Positions 47,603-60,105 are shown, numbered from the stretch's first letter. The stretch: 64,000 bases of DNA from Datisca glomerata (GCA_003255025.1 QANY01004715.1:42501-106500), one strand, 5' to 3'. Numbers and translations: made by a program. The notes: generated by a model from the letters alone, not told the origin.

Positions 47603-48130
47603 ATACGTTTACAATCTCGTATCCCCATGTCCTCTAGATGACCTTCAAAGACTTTATTGCTTAAAGTCTTCGTGAATGGATCTGCCAGGTTGTTGACCGT
47701 AAATATGTGTGTTACTACAACATCTCCTTCGAATTCGCTATAGCCCCACTGTTATCGCAATAAAGTGTCATGGGCTTGTCAGCTTCATGGACAACTTCCA
47801 GAGACTTCAAGAGCTTTCTAAGTAATATAGCCTCCTTTGGAGCTTCAGCTTCCATGGTAGAATAAGCAATGCAAGATTGCTTGATACTTCTCCATACAGC
47901 TACTCCACTAGAATCTTTGTGTGCTTAGAAATTAGAATCAGTATACCCCATCATATTTAGGTCAATACCTGAATACATAAGCATGTAGTTTCTTGTTCTC
48001 CTAAGATACTTAAGGATATGTTTGACGGCATTTCAATGCTTGAGTCCAGGATTAGATTGAAAATGACTCACCACGCCCATCGCGTAGCAAATGTCTAGCC
48101 TAGTGAAAAGCATATAGAATCTTTCTCATG
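47603..48130 (-). pseudogene. Copia E RNase H, broken
   Basis: VVSHFQSNPGLKH, VKHILKYLRRTRNYML and GYTDSNF (one catalytic Asp) are followed by TMEAEAPKEAILL, YCDNSGAIA and a GYEIVN tail. Stops interrupt it, and the HIRxRYHFIR segment expected near the end is missing. Confidence 0.82.
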
Positions 48131-48530
48131 TCTTCTTCTTATTGAGGAGTCTTAGGAGACTGCTCCATGGAGAGGCTGACTCCATGCCTAAAAGGAAAAT
48201 ATCCATTCTTGGAGACTTGCATAATGAAGCGAGCCATCACCTTATCAATATAAGATGCTTGGGACAATGTAATTTTTTATTCTTCTGATCCTGAAAGATC
48301 TGAATACCTAGGATAAATGCAACTTCTCCAAGATCCTTCATATCAAATTACTTTACAAACAAAATGTAGACATCAGACAATTTTTCTACATCATTTCCAA
48401 TGAGCATAATATCGTCCATGTACAAAAACAGAAAAATCACATCCCCTTCGTGTATCAGCTTATACACACAAGATTCATCCACTAACTACTCAAAATCGAA
48501 GCTCTTGATAGTTTCGTCAAGACTCCATAT
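48131..48530 (-). pseudogene. Copia E reverse transcriptase remnant; YMDD kept
   Basis: LYMDDIMLIGNDVEKL (about 48380-48425) is intact, followed by FDMKDLGEV. Upstream, the sequence passes from the integrase tail (about 48570) almost directly to ESCVYKLIHEG, so the fingers and much of the palm of RT are deleted. Confidence 0.8.
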
Positions 48531-48559
48531 GCTCTGGCTCCTGCTATGGTTCTTCCATT

Positions 48560-49700
48560 ATTGAATAAAAAATAGTTTCTGATTGGGGAGTCGGTGTCCT
48601 CCCATTCAATAATTCCTATAGCACAAGAGTGTTTCTCAGCTTCACACTTCTTATGTAGTCCTCTTCAAGAAAACGCGTATTCATGCTCACAAGTGTTTTC
48701 TTGTCAGTTGGACTATAAAAGATGTATCAATTCATTCCCTTGGGATATCCTACAAACATGTATAATTCTGATCGACTGGCCAACTTGTCTGTCTTCAGTT
48801 TCAAGACATGTGCTGGGCATCCTCATATCGTAAGAGGGTTTATGGATGACTTTCATCCATTTCATCTTTCATATGACGTACCAGACACTATCTTTAATGA
48901 AACTTGGTTCAGAATGTATATTGCTGTTTCTAAGGCATATCCCTAGAAAGAATCTAAAATAAATGAGTAACTCATCATGGATCTAACTATATCCAACAGA
49001 GTTCGATTCCTTCTCTCTAACACACCATTCTGTTCTAGAGTGTCAGGTGTTGTAAGTTGAGAAAGAACACATTCTTCCTTAAGAAAGTCTTTGAACTCTC
49101 CAAGCAAGTACTCTCCACCGCGATCAGATCGTAGCGTTTTGATTTGTTCTTATACTTGCTTTTTTGATTATAGCCTTGTACTCTTTAAACTTTTCAAAGG
49201 TTTCAGACTTTTGATGCATTAGATAAACATGTCCAAAACATGAGTAGTCATCAGTGAAAGTTACAAAGTATTCATAACCCCCTCTTACTTGGATATTCAA
49301 TGGCTCATATACATCACTATGGGCAAGTTCGAGGCATTGGGTGGCTCTTTCACCCTTCGCTGAAAAGATTCTCTTGGTCATTTTACCTTTTATACATGGT
49401 TCACATGTGGATAGTGATCCATACTTAAATTTGCAATGGATCATCCATTGCAAGTCTTTTAATCATATACAGACTAATGCAGCCAAGGCGTAAGTGCCAT
49501 AAATAGGTTAGATCAGTTGAGTCATACTTTAACCTTTTACTATCCATTTGTAAATCAATATTTACTTCAGTGTCACATATCATTGAAACTATTGGTTTCA
49601 CGTAAAACAATTTATTTATCAAACGTGCAGTAGTAATTAAACAATTATTTCTAAAAATACCAATATATTTATCAATGAAATTCAAAATGAATCCTTGCTC
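48560..49700 (-). pseudogene. Copia E pre-integrase and integrase, broken
   Basis: 49425-49685 has YLWHLRLGCISLYMIKRL, 49124-49453 has CEPCIKGKMTKR, LAHSDVYEPLNI and TFTDDYSCFGHVYLM. The DRGGEYLLGEF block is near 49095-49135. The C-terminal GYPKGMN and FYSPTDKKTLVSMNTRFLEE parts lie near 48640-48760. Plus-strand frames at 48594-48946 are shadows. Confidence 0.86.
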
Positions 49701-49825
49701 AATTAAACTAGCTACTGAAATAAAGTTCTTTCAAAAAATGGAAATATAATAACATCACGTAAAACCATAAAAGCATTATCAAATGACAATTTAATAGTTC
49801 CAACAGATACAACCGATACTAGTGC

Positions 49826-50545
49826 TCAATTTCTCCAATGAAAGTTGAACTCATCCTCGTCAAGCCTTCTAATTGCTTTAAACCTTTGTAGGGAACAACA
49901 TATATGGTTAGTGGCTGCAGAGTCTACAATCCACGAAAAAGTAGAGTCAGCTATATAACAAGCCACAATAACAAGTACTATACCTTTAGATCTCAACTCC
50001 TTGAGATAGTCTGGGAAGTTGCTTTTCCGATGGCTAGCGACTCCACAATGATGACACTTTTCTTTTGACTTGTCCACTTTTGCAGTGCCCTTACCTATCG
50101 CAGCTTTCGAGTTCTTCTTCTTAGCCTTCTTCAGGCCTCTCATGTGTTTCTCTTTGGCGCCATAGGTAGATGGCTTGCTTTCAGTAAAGTTTTCCCCTCC
50201 AGTCTTCCTCTTGCCCTTCAAAAATAGGTCTCAGTAGCTTGCAGATCCTTCATCAGTTCAGGAAGTGAGTACTTCAACTTATTCATCAATTTATTGTTGC
50301 AACACATTGCTAACAAAAGCCAAGATGTAACACCTGACTATCTCATCAGAACGCAGCTAAGAAGCATAAGCATCATTTTCCTCCCGAGTCGATTCGGCAA
50401 TAGGCTCAAGGGAACAAGGGATGGTGAACATGAACTTGTGCTTTTCTACCGTCAACATGATATCAAGATTACTTTTCCAATCCACGTAATTTTCACCAGT
50501 AAGTCTGTTCACGTTTAAGATAGCTGAGAGTGAGGATAACGACAT
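49826..50545 (-). pseudogene. Copia E Gag and protease start, internally deleted
   Basis: The ATG at 50545 gives MSLSSLSAILNVNRLTGENY. Shortly after the SWLLLAM-type segment (about 50310) the sequence jumps to KLKYSLPELMKDLQA, so about 100 codons of the Gag core are missing. The zinc knuckle reads CHHCGVASHRKSNF, with its last Cys lost. The protease site follows as IVDSAATNHIC. Confidence 0.84.
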
Positions 50546-51496
50546 GATTACTAAAAATAATAAATAATATGGTGTAAATAAATATTCAATCATTTAGGAA
50601 AGTATGTTGTATGATGCAAATACTTAAATATTTAAAAATCCAACAAAAAATATTTCTTCCATGATGTTATGATCAACATAGCTTGTCTCATCTAAATACG
50701 TATCTTCATTGTGTCTGTAATTGTCTCTTTGTCCTTTAGGAAGTCCCACAATTTCATAACTCTTTACAACAATGCAAACCCATTTTCAAAATTCAAATTT
50801 TGATCAAAACCCTTTAATTAAGGAAAACTATTTTCCTAATTAAATAATCCCATTAAAATCCTTTTAAAATTTAAAATTCAAAAGATAAAAAGATAAACTA
50901 ATAATTATCTTTTGAATTCAAAATTTAAAAGATAAAATAGATAATTATCTTTTGAATTCATTTGTCTTTTATTCATTTAAAATCTAAAATCTAAAATTTA
51001 AAATTTTAAAGATAAAATATTAGATGAGAGTTTTTTAGAAACATCACAGAGTTTCTTAAACCCTAATTGTTATCACCTAGAGTTTCACAAACCTTAGTCA
51101 CCACGTATGGCACGGCAGCGGACAACAGGAGGCGACACGGAATTACGTTGGGTAGAGGCGGCCATAGCGGCAACCGGTGACAGTGGTGGCGATGATAACG
51201 GCGGCAGGGACGACAGTGGTTTTCGACAGTGACTTTTCGAAGCGGCGAAGAATTATATGGAATTTAAAAAAATATAAATTTTTCTAGAAAATTAATTACA
51301 TAAAATCCTATCTCTCAATTTCAAGTACATCAATTCAAAAACTAAAAAAAAAACGTCTAGAACTAATAGACCTGGATCCATTCATAAAACACCTTCAAAG
51401 CTATTTTGAATCTACCATAAAAACCTATATGCCAATATCACAACACCTAATGATACACACGTTTAATCACAAAATATGCATAATCAAGAATCATAT
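50546..51496 (-). other. Leader of copia E
   Basis: About 0.95 kb of untranslated DNA lies between the primer site and gag. It contains an A/T-rich AAAATTTAAAAGATAAA-type repeated stretch (50870-51030) and a GC-rich block at 51100-51250 with repeated GGCGGC / GGTGGC words. Confidence 0.6.
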
Positions 51497-51508
51497 GCTC
51501 TGATACCA
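51497..51508 (-). promoter_or_regulatory. Primer-binding site of copia E
   Basis: The minus strand reads TGGTATCAGAGC, two bases inside the LTR end, the tRNA-Met-type site of plant copia elements. Confidence 0.92.
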
Positions 51509-51510
51509 AT

Positions 51511-53405
51511 TGTTGGATCCGATTTTAAAACTTTGAGAAAAAAATCAACGAACTACAAACGGTTTGTGGGCGAAAAAAAAACATTCACATCAACCAATTT
51601 AATCATATTAAAAATTAAAACAATACATAAAATTATGCAAACTAAGTTAAATGTATTCAATAGAGGTAGAAAAAATTTTCTACCTTTTTTGTATCGAAAA
51701 AATTGTGATTTGGTGGAATCATATTTTAACCGTCTTGCGTTCTTTGATCTTCGTAGAACTCGAATCAGTCTTCACACCAACAACCACTTGTAGGATTCAG
51801 AAGTATATCTCAATTAGATGTTGATCAGGAATTGAGTGTGGGCTCTCAAAACAACTAGAGAAGAAAAATCAAATTTTTCTTTCTCCTATATTAATTTTGG
51901 CGGCAAGCAGGGGGAGGGAGAGAAACTCTTTTTTGATTTGTGTAATCACAAAATGTGTTAGGGTTAAAGATGCAACCCTATTGTCATCTCTTATATATTA
52001 ATTATGAAATTTGCACACATACTCTTATATGTCTAATTACCTAAAATTCACCCTCTAATATTTGCTATTGCAGAAAATTTCATATCTCCCTAGACTCAAT
52101 GTAGTGTCCAAATTCATCCATCCAAATTGATAAATTAAATTGATCTCCATCACTTAATTATTTAATATATTTTATTTACTAATTATTCAGTAGTTAGAAA
52201 ATAACTAATTAATTAATTTGAACTTTAATTACTTACTCTTAATTAATTAAGTGACAACACCCATCACATATGGGTTCAGAAAATATACCTTGGTCCAAAG
52301 CACGTTTTTGGTCTAACTGGTGTTGTTTTTCATTCATGTCTTTATGAGCTACTTCTGAGACCGAATGGACCCACGTGAATAAAGCTATAAGACTCATATA
52401 CTCGGTGAATTTATCTCCATAAATTCTCGACCTATTTAATCTTGACATCCTATGACTCCACTATAAGTTCGATGCCGAATAAATTCTCCATTCACGCGCA
52501 CTTTTATTTCTTGATCTATTTTCTGTTGGTGCAAATGAACACTTTTATTTCACGGTCCATAGAATATTTTAACATATTACCTTCCGTGAATATCAGTAGC
52601 AAGAGCGGGATGTAAAATTATCATTTTACCCTTCTAGTTATTATTTCATTAACTCTTTTATTGAATGGGAATAAGAAAGACATAATAGTGAATTATCTCG
52701 TACAGTTCACCATGTCTTATTTAACAGTTCATTTCATCGAATACTTGGCCAAGTGAATTTATTCACACACGCATCAATAATGCATAATGTGATATTGTTG
52801 CATTTACAATCTCGTCACAAATTTTCATATATGTTATTCACGCTACTCCTACTTAGTTGAATCACGATCTCAACAGTCGAGGTATTGTCCAGTAATTCAA
52901 ACTCAGTCCTTTGGCATATTAAATATTATAACTAACTAAGTCAACTTTCGTATTCACATCAGGATTAAAGTAATTATGAAAATACCCTTATAAGTGTAAT
53001 AATTAGATTTAGAGCTAGATAAATGACTTTTCTCTAAACTAATATTAGTTATTGGTTATTCAACATGTTCCGCAACATGTCTAGGTCAACCATTAGAGTC
53101 TCCACTCCCATGCCCCAAGTTCGGTATCCTCTGGTTCAACCTAACAGTCGTAATTAGACTCGATTGCCCAGTCAATCCTAAGACTGTGAATAACATTCTG
53201 AACTATTTCAGAAGATTTTGTCTGGAAGACGCCTCCGTCTTTACTCTTCTTATGTTGACAATAGTTCCAGGACTTGAGTAAATTATAAACACACTTTAAT
53301 TATTAGAAAAACTTTCATTCACTCATTAAATTCAGTAATACAAAATGTCTGAGAAATAACTAAATACTCATTAATATTTTTGACTTTATGTACATAATTT
53401 CAATA
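51511..53405 (-). repeat. 5' LTR of copia E
   Basis: A 1895-bp LTR, plus strand TGTTGGATCCG to CATAATTTCAATA. It aligns with the solo LTR 38123-39970 and, in reverse, with the LTRs of C. The outer terminal pair is TA on the plus strand where CA is expected, as in the solo LTR. Confidence 0.88.
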
Positions 53406-54480
53406 GACTCTGCAACCACTAACCATATTTGTTGTTCCCTACTAGGGTTAATGGAAAGTAGAAGGCTTAACGAGGGAGAGTTCAGCTTTCGTTGGAGAAA
53501 TGAAGCACTAGTATCAACAGTATTAGTTGAAACTATTAAATTATTATTTGAGAACAGTTATTTGGTTTTATGCTTATTATATCCCACTTTTTAGGAAAAC
53601 CTTATTTTAGTAGCTAGCATAATTGAGCAAAGATTTTCTTTGGATTTCATTGATAATGATATTTGTATTTTAAGAAATGAATGCTTAATTACTATTGCAC
53701 GCATGATAAACAACTTATTTAATGTAAAATCAAAAGTTTCAATGATATGTAGCACTAGAGTAAATACTGATTTACAAAGCTAAAGTAAAAGGTTGAAGTC
53801 TAACTCAATCGATCTAGCCTATTTGTGATACTGGCGTCTTGGTCACGTTAACCTAGACATGATAACAAGGCTCGTAAATGGTGATCCATTGTAAACTTTA
53901 AGTGTGGGTTCACCACCCACATGCGAATCCTGCATAGAAGGTAAAATAACCAAGAGACTCTTTTCAACGAATGGTGAAACAACCACTCAATGCATCAAAC
54001 TCATACATAGTGATGTATGTGGGCCATTGAGTATCCAAACAAGATGAGGTTATGATTATTTTGTAACCTTCACAGATGACTACTCACATTTTGGACATGT
54101 TTATCTAATGCATCAAAACTCTGAAACCTTTAAAAAGTTCAAAGAGTAAAAAGCTGTAGATCAGAATCAATTAGAGAAAAAATCAAAATGCTACGTCCGA
54201 TCGTGGTGGAGAGTACTTGCTAGGAGAGTTCGACAAATTTCTTAAGGAAGAAAGTATTATTTCTTAGCTTACAACACATAGCACTCCAAAATAGAATGTT
54301 GTATTAAAGAGAATGAATTGAACACTATTGGATATGGTTAGATCCATGATGAGTTACTCATCCCTCTCAGATTCATTCTGGTGATATGCCTTAGAAACAT
54401 CGGCATATATTCTGAATCAAGTTCCGTCAAAGACGGTGCCTAGTACACCATAAGAAAGATAAAGTTGATGAAAGTCATCC
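53406..54480 (+). pseudogene. Copia C protease, pre-integrase and integrase, broken
   Basis: Starts at DSATTNHICCSLLGLME (protease site DSA where DSG is expected) and ends of protease near 53780. The pre-integrase CESCIEGKI block is at about 53920-53950. IHSDVCGPLSIQT (about 54002-54040) and FTDDYSHFGHVYLMHQ (about 54069-54116) carry the first integrase Asp region. The second Asp region (about 54195-54225) is frameshifted. Confidence 0.83.
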
Positions 54481-54779
54481 GTAAGCCACATTAGGATATG
54501 GGGATGCCCGACACACGTGTTGAGACCGAAAACAGGCAAGTTGGCCAGTCAATCAGAATCATGGATGCTTGTAGAATATCCCAAGGGAACGAAGGGATAC
54601 GTCTTTTATAGTCCAACCGACAATAAAACATTCATGAGCATGAATGCATATTTTTTTTAAGAGGACTACATAATAAGTATGAAACTGAGATGCACACTTA
54701 TGCTAGATGAGTTATAAAGTTCGAGGACACTGAATTCCCAATCAGGACATGTTCTCGATTCAATAATGGTTGAACCACA

Positions 54780-55680
54780 ATAGGAGTTGAAGCCTACGAA
54801 GCCCCAGTGTAGTGGGAGGGTTGTGAGACAACATAACAGGTATATATCTTATGGAGATGCCTTGATGGCAGTCTCATATAAGAATCATGATGAGCCCGTT
54901 TCCTACTCACAGGCTATGGTTGGTCCTGAAGTAAACCTATGGCGAGACGCTGTGAACGTTGAGATACAATCAGTGTACTCAAATAGATTTTGGAAGCTTG
55001 TAGATCCTTCTAGAGGGGTAAAACCCATAGGGTGTAAATAGATTTATAAGAAAAAGAGAGGTCCATATGGGAATATAAAGACATTCAAAGCTAGGCTTGT
55101 AGCTAAGCGCTACACCCAAATGGAAGGCATTGACTATGAGGATACATTCTCGCTGATGGCATTGTTTAAGTCCATCTGAATGTTCTTGCCAATTGTCGGT
55201 GCCCTCGATTATGAAATATGGCAGATGTACGTCAAGATTACTTTTCTGTATGGAAATCTTGAAGAGCACATTTATATGGCTCAACCAGATGGGTTCATAG
55301 AGAAAGTATAAGGTAAGGTTTAAGTCCATTTATGGACTTAAGCAAGCGTCACGTTCGTGGAATATCAGATTTGATGAAGCTGTCAAGAATTTCATTTTTT
55401 AGTAGTTAATAGATGAGCCCTGTGTGTATAAGTTGATACATGAAGGGAATGTGATTTTTTTGGTCTTGTACGTGAACGATATTTTACTAATTGAGAATGA
55501 TGTAGAAAAATTATTTGATGTTCAGATTTGGCCTGTAAAGTAATTTGATATGAATGATTTTGGAGAAGTTATCTTTGTCTAAGATATTCAGATCTTCCGG
55601 GATTAGATGAAAAGACAATTGACACTGTCTCAAGTATGTTATATTGATAAAGTGATGGATTGCTTCAGTATGCAACACTC
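54780..55680 (+). pseudogene. Copia C reverse transcriptase, broken; YVDD altered to YVND
   Basis: The frame 54787-55041 has YSQAMVGPEVNLWRDAVNVE and ends at GVKPIGCK with a stop. [15 protein letters not shown] and [10 protein letters not shown] follow. The palm motif reads LYVNDILLI (about 55467-55493), with the first catalytic Asp lost. The following FDMNDFGEV is recognisable. Confidence 0.85.
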
Positions 55681-57008
55681 TAAGAATGGTATCTTCCCTT
55701 TAGGCATGGAGTTAGCCTGTCCAAAGAGCAATCACCCAAGACTCTTCAAGAAGAGGAAGACATGAGAAAGATTCCTTATGCCTCGGTCGTAGGAATTCTC
55801 ATGTATGTAATGGTTTGCAATAGGCCAGATATTTGCTACGCATTAGGCGTGGTGAATCATTTCCAATCTAATTTTGGACTCGAGCATTAGAATGTTGTCA
55901 AGCATTTAATCATGTGGAACGAGGCCATTAATCTTGGACATACATTAAACATGTGGTACGAGACAATTTAAAAATTAAACTTTCAATGAAGATCGAATCT
56001 TTTAATAAACAGAACTTACGTAACGCCACGATAACCAAATATAAATTTTTTTTATGAAAACTCTTTTTCAATCAGTCAGTATATTATATATTTATTCATG
56101 AAATCCACAACATATAAGTTTTGGAATCATATATCTCTTATAGTCTATATCAAGCGTCCTTGTAAAACTGATCGATTCTCCGTCCTACAAAACCGTTCCA
56201 ACGATCAGTAGACTCCGAGTTCCACACCGAGATCTTCTAAGTCAATCCTCAATGCACTAGGACGTGTGTGGGCATGTAAAGATTTACTGAGAAGGACTTT
56301 AGTGTGACGATTCTCTAAAAAATGCGATGATTACTCTTTCAGAGTTTTGATTAACTATTAATCACAGAGAAAAATCACTTTGACATCAACTATGTTCCCA
56401 ATTCAATTTTTGATGAACTGATGAACTGATTCATAACTGAGGCCATCAGAATAATATCTGTATATTTTCTAGATAATGACGTATCAGATTTTTTAGAGAT
56501 AAACTAAAATAATATATAATTGTAAAATTGTCAATTGCTGTGGGATCCAGTGCAACTGTGCACAATTGCAGTGCCACACGACACCACTGCGTAGTACACA
56601 AGTGACTTGGGGATCATGGACCTATAATTCTAAGCTCCAATAAAAAAGATTATTAATTAAACTCTTTAATTAAATAATCTCATCTATTAATTTCGTTATT
56701 ACTCCACTATAAATATGAAATTAACCTCTTAATGATTATAGGATGTGTTTATATAGTATTCTTATGTGTTCCACTAATATAATCATTTCATGTAGTTCTG
56801 TCCTCCAATTATTGGTTCGTAAATTAGAATTGGTCAAAATTATCACTTTACCTCATCAGAGAGATTGTTCTACGTGAAGATGTTGAAGTAACACACATAT
56901 TGACGGTTAATAACCTGGCAGATCCATTCACTAAGATTTTAAGCAGGAAAATCTTTGATGGTCATCTGAAGGGCATTGGAATAGGAGATTGTACACACCT
57001 ACTTTAGT
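55681..57008 (+). pseudogene. Copia C RNase H, interrupted
   Basis: The first part ends at LEH-NVVKHLI (about 55880-55912). The C-terminal part, NNLADPFTKILSRKIF and IGIGDCTHLL, is at about 56910-57006. The central catalytic portion is missing and replaced by 55913-56868. It ends just before the polypurine tract AAGTGGGAGA (57011-57020). Confidence 0.8.
55913..56868. repeat. Unidentified insertion in copia C RNase H
   Basis: About 0.95 kb without coding content interrupts the RNase H frame. The phrases CATGTGGAACGAGGC (about 55912) and CATGTGGTACGAGAC (about 55949) form a short tandem near its left edge. A GC-richer part (56540-56640) and AT-rich flanks resemble a solo LTR, but I could not find a matching copy or clear target duplication. 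Confidence 0.45.
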
Positions 57009-57021
57009 GTAAGTGGGAGAT

Positions 57022-58268
57022 TATTAGAATTATTTCCATAAAATATGGTGTAATAACTGTTTATGAGTAAATAATTATTTATTTGACATTTATGTATTAC
57101 TGAATTTTCTGGATAAATGAAAGTTTTCTTTAATTAAAGTGTTTTTATAAATTACTTAAGTCCTGAAACTATTATCGGTGTAAGAACAGTAAAGACCGAG
57201 CGGTCTTCCAAACAAACTTTTATGAGATAGTTCAGAATGTTATTCAGAGTCTTAGTTTCAACTGGGAAATCAAGTCTAATTATAACTGTTAGGTTGAACC
57301 AAAGGATGTCAATCTCAGGGCATGAGAGTAGAGAATCTAACAGTTGACCTAGACAGGTTATGGAACATATTGAATAGACCATTAACCAATTAGTTTAGAG
57401 CAAAACCGTATATCTAGCTCTAAATCTAATTGTCACAACTTAAGGGTATTTTAGTAATTACATAATTTTAAGGTGAATTCGAAACTTGACTTAGTTAATT
57501 GGGATATTTGATATGCCAAAGGAGTGAGTTTGAATCATGGATAATACATCGACTGTTTAGATAATGATTCAACTATGTTGGAGTTGCGTGATTCACAGAT
57601 ATAAAATTCGTGATAAGATTACAAAAGCATCAATATCACATTATACTTTATTGATGAGTGTGTGAATAAATAATCCGGGCTTGGTACTCGATGACATGTG
57701 TCATTGAATAAGACATGGCGATCTGTATGAGACATATGTTTGATATGTCTTTCTTGATCATAGTCAATAAAGAAGTTAAGGAAATAATAATTAGAGGGGT
57801 AAAATGATAATTTTATATCCCTCTCTTGTTAATGATATTCACGTATGGTAATATCATAAAATATCTAGTAGGCCTTGAAATATAAATGTTTATTTATACC
57901 AACAAAAAATATAGCGCATAAATTGAGAGTTCTATCAGTATCGGGCCCTATGGTGTAGTCGTACAATGTCGAGATTTAATAGATAAGAAATTTATGGAGA
58001 TAAATTAGCTGGGTATTTGAATCGCATGGCCTTTTTCATGTGGATCCATTTAATCTTAGGAAAAAGTCACAAGGACTAGAATGAGAAACAACGCAGTTGG
58101 ACCAAAAACATGTTTTGGACCAAGGTACACTTCCTGTGCCCCATAGGAGATGAGTGTTATCACTAAGTTAGGGAAGAGAAAAATTAATGTTCAAATCAAT
58201 ATTTTTTATTTTATAAATATTAGATAATTAGTAAATAAAATTAATTAATTAATTAATTAATAATGATT
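57022..58268 (+). repeat. 3' LTR of copia C, truncated
   Basis: Starts TATTAGAATTATTTCC after AAGTGGGAGAT and matches 43742 onward, with TG changed to TA. LTR similarity ends near TAATGAT at 58261-58267, about two thirds of the way through, where pararetrovirus copy 2 begins. Confidence 0.83.
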
Positions 58269-59615
58269 TATTCATTGTCACTTAAATTGACATTGTCAAA
58301 TAGATCTTGAGAGTCCTAGAATGGTTCATAGGCCCAATGAGGTAAGACGCGGCGTCTATTTTTATCCGTCAATTGCGGAGGAAAAGTTTTGCAGGATTGA
58401 CCTTTTTGGTTTTTTGGTTTTAGGGAGGTTTGACTCAACAGAGGATTTAGAGTCAGAATTATCATTGTCTTCTAGTAGGAGAAGAATTTTTTGGACTAAT
58501 TTCTGCTTTGATTTGGATTTTGACCTTGTGACTTTTGATTTACCCTTTGAGGAGGGTTTTGATTTGGGTTTAGATTCTTTGGATGAACTGGATGATTGTG
58601 GTTCTGGGCTAGTGGGCTCATTAATTTTTAATTGAGCCTGGGTAAATGGATTGGCCAATTTTAGGCTAGGGTGACTTTTTGCAAATTCTTGATTGATGGA
58701 TATATTTATTTTCTGGGTATTGAACTTGTCCCACCATTTAACATAATATTGTCTGGTGAGAATTTCATCTTCAATTAAGTATTGCCATTTAAGAATCCAT
58801 GGTAATTTATATTTATTTATGAAGTAAAGTAATTGGGGGGAAAGAAGACTTAATTGGTGAGGGCTTATAATTTTTTAAGAATAAATTAAAACTTTATTGT
58901 AAATCGATTGGGAAAAGTTATAAGACAGAACCGTGAACGGGACACCATCTTAAGAAACATTTTGGAAAATCAGCCTTAAAATTCTTATCAAAATTCAAAA
59001 TTAATGAATGAGAAAAATTACTATCTTGATGTAGAAAAATTGTGTGGCAGGCATCAATGTAGTTAAAATAATTGTATTATTTTTTACTCAAGATTTTTCT
59101 GGCCTGAAGGATGGATTTTCCATTCTTCCAATGTTAAAATTTTGAGAAGGTAAGAGGAATGATCGTTGATCTTTCCTTTTCTATTCTTGATTGGGCTGAC
59201 ATTTACAGATTTAGTTTCTAATAGAATGTCTCTATAGAAACTGGGATTTTTGTCGCTGTGACCAGGGACAAAGTGGAAATCATGAAGAAAATGTGTTTTT
59301 GCTATTTCAGAAGGGTTTTTTAGATGAGCTAACGGGAGCTCAATGTGAAAGAGATTCTTACTTAGCATTTTGCGAAGATAGGGAGTCAACTTTCTGTATT
59401 TTGTAATTGGTTGATTTACTAATTGTGCATCAAACGCCTGAGTGATTGCGAATGGGTCAAATTGGTTGGTCAAGGCTGTTTGATAGTTGGGTCTAATGGA
59501 CCGAAGTATTGTCATTTGGTTAGGAGTGGAGGACTCCTCTTTAACTTAGGCCTTGAAGGCCAATTGTGGAATTGATGACTCCCCCTTCACTCCTTCTTTG
59601 GAGGCCTAGACCCCA
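58268..59615 (-). pseudogene. Pararetrovirus copy 2 downstream ORF, broken
   Basis: Homologue of 17148-18495 in copy 1. A start ATG lies near 59613. 59084-59515 has the SIRPNYQTALTNQFDPF and SFYRDILLETKSVN blocks in one open frame of 143 residues, better preserved than in copy 1. The Ser/Lys-rich part is at 58362-58658, and the acidic tail runs to the junction at 58268. Confidence 0.7.
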
Positions 59616-59619
59616 TTTT

Positions 59620-60105
59620 GATTACCCTGTAAAATTTCACGAGTAAGGAAATCAGGGACTGAATTATTAATTCATTTAGTGAATTCAATATCAGAATAAA
59701 AAATACTAAGAATAGATTGTCATCTAGCAAAAATCTGTTTGGAAACAATATTTTTATCATCCTTTTCCAAAATATGCTTTACAGATTTGCAATCAATTTT
59801 TAATAGAAATTTCTGATTTAACAATTCATCTTGGAATTTTTGAATGCATAATACAACTTATAGGATGTAAATCTAACAATTTATTTTGAAGAATCTGAGA
59901 AATTTTTTTGTAATAGGATACCACCATATCCATATTCAAAGGCATATGTTTGGACAATTTTGAAAGAATTATTGGTAGGAATGCCAAGACAAGGAAGTGT
60001 CTTAACCTGGGCTTTAATCATTTTGATTAAATCAGTATGGACAGTTGTCCTTAGAGGGGGATTCTTTTCAAGCCTGTCAAAAAGAGGATTACAGTCAATT
60101 CTCAT
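59620..60105 (-). pseudogene. Pararetrovirus copy 2 RNase H, broken
   Basis: 59881-60105 carries the segment with the GYGGILLQ motif; the preceding Asp position reads QTYAFEYGYGG, so the first catalytic Asp appears lost. The C-terminal part (59640-59870) is in another frame and has a deletion near 59860 relative to copy 1. Confidence 0.8.

Larger units (their letters stand above)
47410..53405 (-). mobile_element. Ty1/copia element E (same long-LTR family as C), inserted in C
   Basis: 5' LTR 51511-53405, primer site 51497-51508, leader, gag, protease, integrase, RT remnant and RNase H on the minus strand, and a 3' LTR cut to its first 193 bp (47410-47602). The right end abuts the protease DSATTNH codons of C at 53406, so E entered C in opposite orientation. 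Gag and RT carry large internal deletions. Left-side target duplication is lost with the truncated LTR. Confidence 0.85.
43742..58268 (+). mobile_element. Ty1/copia element C (long-LTR family), split by E and other DNA
   Basis: The 5' LTR at 43742 starts TGTTGGAATTATGTCC. Gag follows at 45865, then an interruption (46324-53405). Protease, integrase, RT and RNase H run from 53406 to about 57000, with a further 0.95-kb interruption in RNase H. The 3' LTR starts at 57022 and is truncated at about 58268 by pararetrovirus copy 2. It is inserted into LINE ORF2. Confidence 0.82.
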
